Shown: one piece after another, positions 40,068 through 47,850 of the stretch
Layout: every line of letters begins with the position of its first letter
Position numbering within the stretch: the first letter of the stretch is position 1
Assembly: GCF_024362695.1 (NCBI RefSeq)
Contig: NC_065422.1
Coordinates: 1,364,001-1,428,000 of the forward strand
DNA from: Pectinophora gossypiella
Lineage: Eukaryota; Arthropoda; Insecta; Lepidoptera; Gelechiidae
Direction: 5' to 3'
DNA length: 64,000 nt
Position numbers and translations under genes: made by a program
Notes under the pieces: generated by a model
What the model was told of the DNA's origin: nothing
What the model saw: only the letters and a program-made list of their open reading frames with translations
Database searches by the model: none

Positions 40068-40830
40068 TTTCCAACAAATCAAATCATTTACTTTTTTCTA
40101 AACGTTATAACTAGTGATGTGCCGGATCGTTAAAAATGTATATCCGCGGATACGGATCTGAATACGGATATTTAGTGTAAAGATCCGCGGATACGGATAC
40201 GGATCTTTATTTTCTTAAACAAAAAGATTAAAGTTTTAGTTATTTCATTGTTATAAAAGTGATATTTTATCTTGCTTTCATTATAAAGATCTATCTATGT
40301 AAATGTTTGCAATATAAAGGTGCCAAATATTTGATTTTAAGAAATAAAAACAATCTGAATGGAATTTTATAGCCTTTTTGTTTAATAATTCTACTTAATC
40401 ACCTGAAAAAGATCCGTAAAAGATCCGCGTGAAAAGTAACGGACACGGATACGGATACGGATATTCGGAACATCACTAGTTATAACACGAAATTACTATG
40501 GAATTTGTATGAAAAAGCACACTGTGACATCGTAGAAAAACGTGATAAAATTTCGGACTTATTATTACGTTTTTCTTGAATAAGATACATAAATAAGTTA
40601 AAAATAAAAAATGGTTTTCGTTAGTTTTCACTCAGCTCCTGAACACAGAAACATAGCTAATTAGAATTTTCTACAATTGCGGTCATTTTAGCTGCAGGCG
40701 CTTTGTTCATAATATAATATGTATTACGCAATTGGGTATTACTAAATGGGGATAGTGGGGATAATCTGGATTACTAAATAAAGACAGATCTAAAACAAAC
40801 GAAAAGTATTTTCTTTTTTCTATTTAACTT
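40068..40830. mobile_element. Element H, long copy hosting a hAT-like element
   Basis: H sequence before 40104 (CATTTACTTTTTTCTAAACG) continues after 40486 (ACGAAATTACTATGGAATTT, ACGTGATAAAATTTCGGACT, GACAGATCTAAAACAAACGA). Internal partial duplication of the AGACAGATC part near 40740-40800. Confidence 0.65.
40112..40478. mobile_element. Non-autonomous hAT-like element, 367 bp, 8-bp TSD
   Basis: Perfect, palindromic 8-bp duplication GTTATAAC at 40104-40111 and 40479-40486. Ends TAGTGATGTGCCGG and CCGAACATCACTA are inverted over about 13 bp. Subterminal regions are rich in GATACGG/GATCCG repeats on both sides. 8-bp TSDs with TAGTGATG-type tips fit the hAT superfamily. No transposase. Confidence 0.85.
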
Positions 40831-40914
40831 ATTTTTGCTTCTATGCTGTTCTGGGAGCATATAAAAAAACATAGAACACGTTCAGCTGCTTCTCTTCCCG
40901 GGCATGTCGTAAAA

Positions 40915-41112
40915 ACCGACAGAGGGATTGTGTTCTCTAACATGATGGACTAATGTTATGGGCGATAGGCTGATCCCTTATCACCATAAGGTTCATCATA
41001 TCCATCTTTGGACTTCGTATCAACAGTGGCTGTAAGTTGTCTTTGATTACTTGTGGCTCTGCCCACCCCATTAGGGATTACGGGCGTGAGTTTATGTATG
41101 TATGTATGTATG
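40915..41112 (+). mobile_element. LINE-Q-type 3' end with (TATG)n tail
   Basis: CCGACAGAGGGATTGTGTTC to GGGCGTGAGTTTATG and TATG repeats, nearly identical to 32560-32750. Confidence 0.7.
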
Positions 41113-41119
41113 TGTACTT

Positions 41120-41285
41120 ATTTATGAATTTCAATCAAGAAAACGTAATACTAAGTCCGACATTTTATCACGTTTATCTATGGATGGCGTCACAGTGTGC
41201 TTTTTCATAGTGTTTCGACGTTTAGAAAAAAGTAACTGACTTGACTAGTTGTAAACTAGCCCACTATTCTAACAAAAACTCACTT
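41120..41285. mobile_element. Element H copy
   Basis: AAAACGTAATACTAAGTCCG, CTTTTTCATAGTGTTTCGAC, AGTAACTGACTTGACTAGTT. Confidence 0.6.
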
Positions 41286-41574
41286 CTATTACCCATCAGG
41301 GTAAGTATGGATTTCTGTTTGCATCGGTCTTCAGACACCACGCTTTAAAACCAGCCCGATAAATTACAAACATTTAACTGCAAAGGGTATTACCAATTTT
41401 TTCTTTAGCTAATACCTAGTATGTTTAACTAACAGACACCATCAAAGCAAAGTACAGCGGATGTTACCAGTGATTATAATAACAGATTATTTAGCAGATG
41501 TTACATTAGGCACATAATAATAATTGTCCTGTGATAAGACACTGGAATTCCGTTCATATGGAACCACATTCATA
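41286..41574. other. No feature recognised
   Basis: Apparently unique sequence of just under 300 bases. Confidence 0.35.
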
Positions 41575-41695
41575 TTGGAAGTCACTGTTGTACAGTGGCT
41601 TGCTTCTCAAACGAGGAGTGCCGGTTTTTACCTAACCTGAAGATTTCATAGGTCCGGTTTTTTACAGAAGCGACTGCATATCTCGAACACTTGAC
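41575..41695 (-). mobile_element. SINE remnant plus SINE-D piece
   Basis: TGGCTTGCTTCTCAAACGAG, GAGTGCCGG relates to 28500-28618; then CCTAACCTGAAGATTTCATA, GTCCGG and ACAGAAGCGACTGC are reversed SINE-D. Confidence 0.45.
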
Positions 41696-41759
41696 TCGCC
41701 TGACTGAATAGTTTGTGACTTGAATAGTCTGACGCCAACATTCATAAACTGCCTATATA

Positions 41760-41890
41760 CCGGGTGTTAGTGACATCGTAACGAATACTGAAAGGGATGA
41801 TTCAGACCATGATTCTGAGTTAATATCTAGTGGAATTTTCCGTCGCAAAATTCATGAAATTTTGAGTTTTGTTTTTAATTATTTTCAATT
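41760..41890. mobile_element. MITE-R left arm without a nearby right arm
   Basis: CGGGTGTTAGTGACATCGTA to GGAATTTTCCGTCGCAAAAT, preceded by TA (41758-41759). The inner sequence continues into repeat K (ATTGTGCTTTTAGCTGCATA). A facing MITE-R tip lies 2.4 kb away at 44308-44332. Confidence 0.7.
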
Positions 41891-41999
41891 CCATATTGTG
41901 CTTTTAGCTGCATAGAACCCAAATTTCAATAAAAAAAACAATAATGACAAATTATCGAAAATTTTCGATGTAATGGAGACAACAGCTGCTCGAACGGGT

Positions 42000-42110
42000 C
42001 AACGGCCACACGCACCGCGCCGCGCGCCCCGCTCCGCACGCCCCGCTCCGCACGCCCCGCCCCGCGCCGCGCGCCGGCGGCGCGGCGGCGGCGCGGCGGC
42101 GGCGCGGCCT
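42000..42110. other. GC-rich, CpG-dense tract
   Basis: Built from CGCACGCCCCGCTCCG and GGCGGCGCGGCGGCGGCGCG units in otherwise AT-rich DNA. It sits inside repeat K copy 1. No ORF significance. Confidence 0.6.
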
Positions 42111-42179
42111 ACAAAGTAGGCACTACGAACCGATCCTATTTCTTTCTCTGTCTATCGTAAATTGTAAATTTATTTTATT

Positions 42180-42342
42180 CTTATTCTTAAATGGACGGAT
42201 AATCAACAGGCATAAAATTTATGGAATACACGTCAATTTTAAGCAGAAATCTAAAACAACCGACAGAATTAAGTTACCAGCGAGATACCTTTTTGATTCG
42301 ACCGGGTTATTCATTCATTTACTCATAGGAATCAGGGCCATT
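42180..42342 (-). mobile_element. MITE-P fragment
   Basis: GGCATAAAATTTATGGAATA, GCAGAAATCTAAAACAACCG, CTCATAGGAATCAGGGCCAT. One arm is mostly deleted. Confidence 0.55.
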
Positions 42343-42869
42343 ATCTACCTAAAACAGTTGAAACAGTAAATAATTGTATTCTTTGTTGTCATTAGAATAA
42401 CTAACAACCAACTAACACAACCACCACAGATTAGGTAATTAGTTACCTACTATGTCAACCATCCACCAACTTAGTATGTAAGTACCTACGCAAAACCTCG
42501 CTACACAAAAATCGAAAATAAATAAATCTTTTAGATCAATACCCATTATTGTTACAAAGCAAGACCTATCGGTACTATCGCTAGTATCGATCTAAATGTA
42601 CTATCACTACTTTCGATAGTTTAGACAATTTTCAAGTTCAACAATTGATAATCTACCTATCGATAGTTCGGCAACTCCGCCGCGTAGGCAATGTCGGCAT
42701 GTTCAAAGAAAAAATTGTCCGAGTGGAGTGATCTTATTTTTCTTGTTACATGTTGGTACCGTACCGAGGTACTAAGTACTAAGTTATTCGTAGTTTTAAA
42801 TCTCATTGTTAAATCATCAGTAAAGAACTAATTAAACCTATCCTGTTCTGTGTACAATATTCATGTAAC
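42343..42869. other. No gene; CGATA motif cluster at 42575-42670
   Basis: CTATCGGTACTATCGCTAGT, ATCGATC, TTTCGATAG and CTATCGATAG within about 100 bp; the rest is unassigned. Confidence 0.4.
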
Positions 42870-43085
42870 GGCTACGTGCTTACATAAGTACCTAGTAGAC
42901 GGGAGCAACGACTTAACGTACCTTCCGAAGCACGGATCATTTTACTTTCGGACAATCAGGTGATCAGCCTGTAACGTCCCAACCAAAGGCCTTATAAACA
43001 GATTTTTGTGATATGTCCCCACCGGAATACGAACCCGGACCCTCCGCATCCCATCGCTCAACCACTGGACCACATAGGCCAAGAA
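42870..43085 (-). mobile_element. SINE-A, 3'-truncated
   Basis: Central block CTTCCGAAGCACGGATCATT, B-box reversed GGAATACGAACCCGGACC, head CAACCACTGGACCACATAGG. Confidence 0.8.
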
Positions 43086-43179
43086 GGTTCTAAGACATAA
43101 TTAAAGGATCCTGGGACGCAAGACCTCCGAGTTAGGGCTTGTTTGATCTGTCTTGATGGATACTCGGACGTGAATAGCC

Positions 43180-43520
43180 TCACGGATCAAGGGCAACGCG
43201 CGCCAATAAAGTAGGCATTACGAACAGATACTAGGTATTTCTTTGAGTTGATAGGTATCAAGTGAAGTTTCCTGTCGCCAAATTCATAAAAATAATAGAT
43301 TTTTTTCAGTCCCATATTGTGTTTTAAGCTGCATAGAACGCACATTTAAAATAAACAAATAAAAATTACTAATTATTAAATTTTATCAATGTCATCAATA
43401 ATAATAATAACGTATCTACAACTTCAGCTATGCGCAGGTGAATAGCCGGCGCACGGGTCAAGGGCAACGCTCGCCAATAAAGTAGGCATACGAACAGATA
43501 CTATTTCTTTCTCTGTCACT
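43180..43520. repeat. Repeat K, tandem partial copies
   Basis: AAGGGCAACGCGCGCCAATA with AAGTAGGCATTACGAACAG (43188-43235) recurs at 43459-43505 (AAGGGCAACGCTCGCCAATA). A third version is at about 41990-42150. Between the two, CATATTGTGTTTTAAGCTGC links to 41895-41915. Ancient local duplication of an unclassified element. Confidence 0.6.
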
Positions 43521-43544
43521 TGCACCATAAACATACTTCTCTCT

Positions 43545-43955
43545 CTCTCTCTAGTCGTCGGCTCGACGCGGCCGCGGCCGGTGCGTCGTCGGCGCCCTTA
43601 GTCGGCGCCTTTGATGCTTTGCGCTAACGCCGCCCGCCGCGCGCTTCCGCTCAGTCGAATACTAAGCTTGACCCGAATCGCGTGATGTTTTTCGAGGATA
43701 TTTTTTTCGTGTTTGTGAGTGTTTGTTTCATTCTGTAAATGAGTAGTGTCGACTATGATGATAGATCATAGACCATTTACTGCGCAAAAGTATGGAAGAT
43801 TGTTGATGTTTATTAAAGAGCAAGGTGTTGTGTTTGTGAGTGCGTGTGATACCTACCTACCGCGGAGGAAACGCGATGTTGCATACCTACGTGACGTGAC
43901 ATGTTCTAGGGTACCTACCTAGGTACTTCATCCGAAGGAATAACAATTAAGGTAA
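43545..43955 (+). promoter_or_regulatory. Candidate CpG-rich promoter and non-coding first exon
   Basis: 43553-43655 is strikingly CpG-rich (GGCTCGACGCGGCCGCGGCC, GTGCGTCGTCGGCGCCC, CGCCGCCCGCCGCGCG). It ends at TCAGTC (43651-43656), which fits the insect initiator TCAKTY. Downstream is a TGTTTGTGAGTG-type leader without a long ORF, then AATTAAGGTAAGG near 43945-43958, resembling a 5' splice donor. I infer a transcription start and non-coding first exon of a gene whose coding exons would lie beyond the window on the right. No TATA box or clear DPE seen. A CpG-rich repeat cannot be excluded. Confidence 0.35.
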
Positions 43956-44307
43956 GGCAAGAGTAGGGTTTTTATTGTTAATAAGTTAGGAACGTTTTAA
44001 TAACTGGTAGGTAGGTACCGTGCGTGAAAAATCGTGGCAGTAGGTGTTCTACTTCAACAAACAACATTTTTAAACGTTGAACCACTACTAAGCATCTAAA
44101 TACAAGAGAATGAAAACTCCTACCTAGATATCAACATCGTATCTCACACGCGTAACGTAGCCGCGCGTAAGTTTAGAGTCTGTGTGGCGCGTTGTTCGAC
44201 TTACATTGCGGCACAGTAAAAATTGAAAATCTTAATTAAACATTTGCGACAAGAAAAACACCCACCATCGTTTTTAGTACAATAAAATAGGCGTTACATT
44301 TTTTTTT
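43956..44307. other. No feature recognised
   Basis: Follows the candidate donor site; unique-looking, with TACCTACCTA-type short repeats. Confidence 0.4.
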
Positions 44308-44332
44308 TCGTTACGATGTCACTAACACCCTG
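44308..44332. mobile_element. MITE-R right tip
   Basis: CGTTACGATGTCACTAACAC CCTG followed by TA (44333-44334), preceded by a T-run; no arm beyond the tip. Confidence 0.6.
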
Positions 44333-44335
44333 TAT

Positions 44336-44606
44336 TTCCCACTGCTGGGCACAGGCCTCCCCTCAATCAACCGGAGGGGGTATGGAGCATACTCCACCAC
44401 GCTGCTCCACTGCGGGTTGGTGGAGGTGTTTTTACGGCTAATAGCTGGGGCCAACGGCTTAACGTGCCCTCCGAAGCACGGAATCATCTTATTTTTTCGG
44501 TGATTCAAGCCTGCAAAGTCCTTACCAAACAAAGGACAGTCTCATTGAATCCGGACCTCCAGATCGTGAGTCTAACGCTCTAACCACTAGACCACGGAGG
44601 CTGTTA
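44336..44606 (-). mobile_element. SINE-C, near full length
   Basis: Starts with the reversed tail CCCACTGCTGGGCACAGGCC, then CGGAGGGGGTATGGAGCATA, central block, and head (GAATCCGGACCTCCAGATCG, GAGTCTAACGCTCTAACCAC). A short B-box segment is deleted. Confidence 0.85.
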
Positions 44607-44921
44607 CGCTAACATTACTCAATAATAAAGTCCTTTTAATTCGCTCCCAGTCTAATATGGAAGACACTTCTGTTTACTTATTCTATGCCATAAAACACTA
44701 TAAATAAAGTCTACTACGGTAGTTACGGTACCACATTAAAGTCCGTAGATCATTTACACATTCGTTACTAAATGGATTACTACATAAATAAACAGCTTTT
44801 TATGTGGACTAAGGCCAGGCGCGCACTACGAGTTTTTCGCCGCGCGGCAGAAAAAAGCAGCAGTATAATTTCGCACTGTAATTCTGTACCAAATAGTATT
44901 ATTAAATTGTTATTAAATTGT

Positions 44922-45019
44922 TGTATCAACAGTGGCTGCAAGTTGTCTTTGATTACTTGTGGCTCTGCCCACCCCATTAGGGATTACGGGCGTGAGTTTA
45001 TGTATGTATGTATGTATGT
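44922..45019 (+). mobile_element. LINE-Q-type 3' tip, 10-bp TSD
   Basis: ATTAAATTGT at 44912-44921 and 45020-45029 brackets TGTATCAACAGTGGCTGCAA to GTTTATG and (TATG)n. Confidence 0.85.
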
Positions 45020-45048
45020 ATTAAATTGTATTGCGCGCACTTGACGGC

Positions 45049-45120
45049 TGAAGAGACTTTTTGTAATTATTTCTTTTTATTTTGGTGCAATAAAGTGTAT
45101 TTGTATTGTATTGTATTGTA
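45049..45120 (+). mobile_element. LINE 3' tip with (TATTG)n tail, 8-bp TSD
   Basis: TTGACGGC at 45041-45048 and 45121-45128 brackets a GGTGCAATAAAGTGTATTTG and TATTG-repeat tail of 72 bp. Confidence 0.8.
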
Positions 45121-45220
45121 TTGACGGCAGAGCCGCCGCAGCGGCGCAGTATCACAGTGCGACATTATGCCGCTGCATTTTTCTGCCGCGCGGCGAAAAA
45201 CTCGTAGTGCGCGCCTGGCC

Positions 45221-45469
45221 TTACAGTTTGGTTTGAAAATAAACATCGTTTTTATACCTCTCCCTTCCGTGTTGGTAGAAAAGAAGACAAGCGCTAAACT
45301 TGCCTCTATCCGGTGTAATATGCAATTAAAGAGGACTATTTTTATTCTGTGGCCGCGACAAAATGCAAAAGGCGAGCTTACTATAAACTAGACGCGACTG
45401 CTGCGAGTTGAATCTCCTTTTTTAGCTGAGTTCGAAAAAAAAGAGGTTCTATGCTCGGCAATATAAAAA
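45221..45469. other. No feature recognised
   Basis: Unique-looking sequence. Confidence 0.35.
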
Positions 45470-45552
45470 TGTTCGGTATATAAAAAATGACGATTCAAAG
45501 TGTAACTGTTCTATGTTACCTACTGAATAAAGATATTTTTGAATTTGAATAA
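45470..45552 (+). mobile_element. LINE-Z 3' tip
   Basis: GACGATTCAAAGTGTAACTG to GATATTTTTGAATTTGAAT, with a small internal insertion (TTC) near TGTTCTATG. Confidence 0.7.
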
Positions 45553-45702
45553 TTAGTTCGACGGTTTTTCTTTGTTATTTTTAAGTACCATAAGTACATA
45601 AACTCACTACTGTAATCACTAATTGGGTGAGCAGAGTCACAAGTATCTAAGTCATAATTATAAAATGATAACTAAAAGATAATTGGATAGTATCCTTGTC
45701 AA

Positions 45703-45990
45703 AGATCATTATCTCCCGAGCGTCATCCCGTTATTCACAGGGTCCGCTTACCTAACCTGAAGATTTGACAGGTCTTTTACAGAAGCGACTGCCTGTCTGA
45801 TCTTACGGCCAATAGGTATAGGTTAGGTCACATACCTCCGAAATGCATTTCTCGGGTATGTGGGTTCCCTCACGATGTTTTCCTTCACCGCTGAGCACGT
45901 CACAATCATTTTTGATCCAAACATTCGATTCGAACCTGCGACCTCCAATTGAGAGTTAAGCGTTCTACCGACTTGGCTACCACGGCTTCT
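45703..45990 (-). mobile_element. SINE-D, full length, perfect 12-bp TSD
   Basis: TATCCTTGTCAA at 45691-45702 and 45991-46002. Reference SINE-D. On the reverse strand the head GCCGTGGTAGCCAAGTCGGT contains TAGCCAAGTCG, an exact match to the pol III A-box consensus; AGGTCGCAGGTTCGAATCG holds the B-box. Body GTGCTCAGCGGTGAAGGAAA, GTATGTGACCTAACC, CAGACAGGCAGTCGCTTCTG, GGTTAGGTAAGCGGACCCTG; tail CGGGATGACGCTCGGGAGAT. Unlike SINE-A/B/C it lacks the shared central block. Confidence 0.95.
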
Positions 45991-46004
45991 TATCCTTGTC
46001 AACG

Positions 46005-46305
46005 AAAAATTATGAAATTGTGATTACTAAATAAAAACAGATCTAAAACTGTCGAGAAAATTTTCCTTTTTTCAATTTAACTTATTTATGAGATTTATAC
46101 ACGAAAAACGTAATAATAAGTTCGAATTTTGTCACGTTTTTCCATGGTGACGTCCGTCATAGAAATACGTGATGAAATGTCGGACTTATCGTAACGCTTT
46201 TCTTTATTAAAATTGTTTGATTTTTCATATAAATTCCGCAATAAATTCATGTATTGACATTTAGTAAAAATAATTGATTTGACTATTTGGAAACTAGCAT
46301 CCGCG
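46005..46305. mobile_element. Element H, long copy
   Basis: GATTACTAAATAAAAACAGA, TTTTGTCACGTTTTTCCATG, ATTGATTTGACTATTTGGAA; spans almost the whole H consensus. Confidence 0.65.
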
Positions 46306-46364
46306 CTATGCAAGAAATCCACGGATTTAAATTGACAAGTCATTACAAAGAGGAACTTTCAGGT

Positions 46365-46817
46365 TAAAGATTTATTTCTCAAAAGAATTACAAATTCACT
46401 TAATATGAGAAACATTAAGACAGTATAATTATATTAGCTTATAGTTATCCAAGAGTTTATACAAACATGCTATTACTACTTAAGAATAAAAGAAAAAGAA
46501 AAATAATACAAAAATAGGTATATATGTTACGTTGCTGCTATATAGGTTTTAAGGTTGTTCTTAAAAGAAGTCATGGTTTCAGTATTTTTAATTTCTTTTG
46601 GCAAGCTGTTATAAATCTGCGCTCCCTCATATAATATATTTTTAATGCCATAAGTTTTAGTTCTAGGTCCACGTAATACAATATTATCTTTGTTCCTTGT
46701 ATTATGCTTGTGGGTCTTTTTGGTGAAAGTGATGTCTGAGTGAATGGTCTTATGTAAAATTTTCCTTACCAGTATGCATGTGTTATATTTATATAATTGC
46801 GATAAGTTAAAGTATTT
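46365..46817 (-). mobile_element. LINE 3' end with intact C-terminal frame
   Basis: Reverse strand: 96 codons of ORF, then about 160 bp of UTR with a terminal GAAATAAATCTTTAACC. 5'-truncated; MITE-V follows on the other side. Confidence 0.75.
46527..46817 (-). pseudogene. LINE reverse transcriptase C-terminus, L2/CR1-like
   Basis: Reverse frame with no stop for 96 codons (no early ATG): FNLSQLYKYNTCILVRKILH, THKHNTRNKDNIVLRGPRTK, ILYEGAQIYNSLPKEIKNTE, SFKNNLKTYIAAT, stop at 46527-46529. The pattern 'HnTRnk ... y.Ga.iyNsLP.eik....FK..Lk.y' is the end of CR1/L2-type LINE ORF2. The catalytic RT part is absent, so it is a truncated copy, but the remaining frame is undamaged. Confidence 0.75.
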
Positions 46818-46840
46818 TGTTTTATTATAAATTATTTCCA

Positions 46841-47292
46841 GGCTATGTTCTTCAAAAACAATGTAGATGGCGCTGTACAGATTTTCCTTCGTTTAACCTT
46901 CTAATTTCATGGATAACAGACATACTATGCATCTTTCATCTTTGTTTTTGGGTATATGGACCCTTTTTATTACACCCAGGCACAATTACATCTTCCACCC
47001 ATTATTATTCTGATCAAAATAAAGAGAGGCAATATAGGTAGCAACATAATTCTTTACATAATGCGACCCTAATATCAAGCAACACATATTTTTATATATG
47101 CTTCTGCCATTACATTGTATTTAGGAATAATTATGTACTTATCCGAGTAATAAAAAGTCGGTTCATAAACGACGAAGGTACCCCTAAATAAACATAAAAA
47201 ATATACGGTCGAATTGAGAACCTAATCGTTTTTTGAAGTCGGTAAAAAAATAGGTAATTATCACGTTAAAGTTTTACGATGCCATCTACTAT
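46841..47292 (+). mobile_element. MITE-V, copy 2, with nested element S
   Basis: CCAGGCTATGTTCTTCAAAA, ATGGCGCTGTACAGATTTTC, ATCTTCCACCCATTATTATT to CACGTTAAAGTTTTACGATG. Interrupted at about 47152-47247 by a short element S piece. Confidence 0.7.
47152..47247 (-). mobile_element. Element S fragment inside MITE-V
   Basis: GTCGGTTCATAAACGACGAA, TATACGGTCGAATTGAGAAC, TTTTTTGAAGTCGGT. The uninterrupted site in copy 1 is at 10827-10836 (GAGCAATGAGAAAATAGG). Confidence 0.6.
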
Positions 47293-47317
47293 ATAGTCTC
47301 TATCTATCTATCTATCT

Positions 47318-47553
47318 ACTCAGCCTGTATCCACCCACTGCTGGCTATAGGCCTCCTCTCTTTCACGCCATCCCTTCCGGTCCTGTGCAAGTCTCATCCA
47401 TTGCTTTCCGGCGTACCTCACAATGTCATCCGACCACCGCTGCACCGTGCTGGTGGTCTGCCTCGATATCGCATCCACTTGGCCACCATTCAGTAACAGC
47501 GTTAGTCCATCTGTTGTCTTCCCGTCTTGCCAAGCGTCATGCTTATTTTTCAC
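47318..47553 (-). pseudogene. RTE-like LINE C-terminus with (TAGA)n tail
   Basis: Reverse frame: DAWQDGKTTDGLTLLLNG, AISRQTTSTVQRWSDDIVRY, AGKQWMRLAQDRKGWREREE, AYSQQWVDTG then TGA. 'RW.DDI.ryaG..WmR.AQDR..W.e.eEAY.QQW' is the RTE-clade LINE C-terminus. After the stop comes (TAGATA)n, i.e. (TATC)n at 47297-47318 on the plus strand. Its 3' 40 bp resemble the SINE-C tail. Confidence 0.8.
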
Positions 47554-47850
47554 ACTTCCGTATAAAACTCATCCTTCTAATTAATTACCATCCAACGCAA
47601 TGACCGTATAATTACGTAGACATACAAACAACATTTTTTAACAAGGGTTTCCTGGCCAGTCGGAGTGGAAATTGTATTCAATAATTAATTGAAATTAATG
47701 TTCCGCTTTCGTAAGTGTTATTCTTGCTAAAGGCCCTTGTCCTGCCGGCGTGCAAGCGATTAGCTTCTGTTAGATAAAACAGAATCTATCGGCCGAGTCA
47801 AAATTCAAATTCAAAAAATTCAAATAATTTATTGTGATACACGGGTACAT
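47554..47850. other. No feature recognised
   Basis: Just under 300 bases; includes a TTCAAATTCAAAAAATTCAA LINE-tail-like scrap at 47803-47822. Confidence 0.35.

Larger units (their letters stand above)
44813..45220. mobile_element. GC-rich TIR element with two nested LINE tails
   Basis: GGCCAGGCGCGCACTACGAG, TTTTTCGCCGCGCGGCAGAA at 44813-44853 is exactly mirrored at 45180-45220. Arms continue imperfectly for about 70 bp (ATAATTTCGCACTGTAAT / ATCACAGTGCGACATTAT). Flanks are CTAA and TTAC. Two LINE 3' fragments lie inside, each with its own TSD. Without them the element is about 220 bp. Confidence 0.8.

Noticed and set aside
41760..44332. A confirmed full-length 2.57-kb transposon
   Set aside because: The right arm is only a 25-bp tip, the interior has a SINE-A and a MITE-P scrap, and no transposase frame is present; kept only as a hypothesis.
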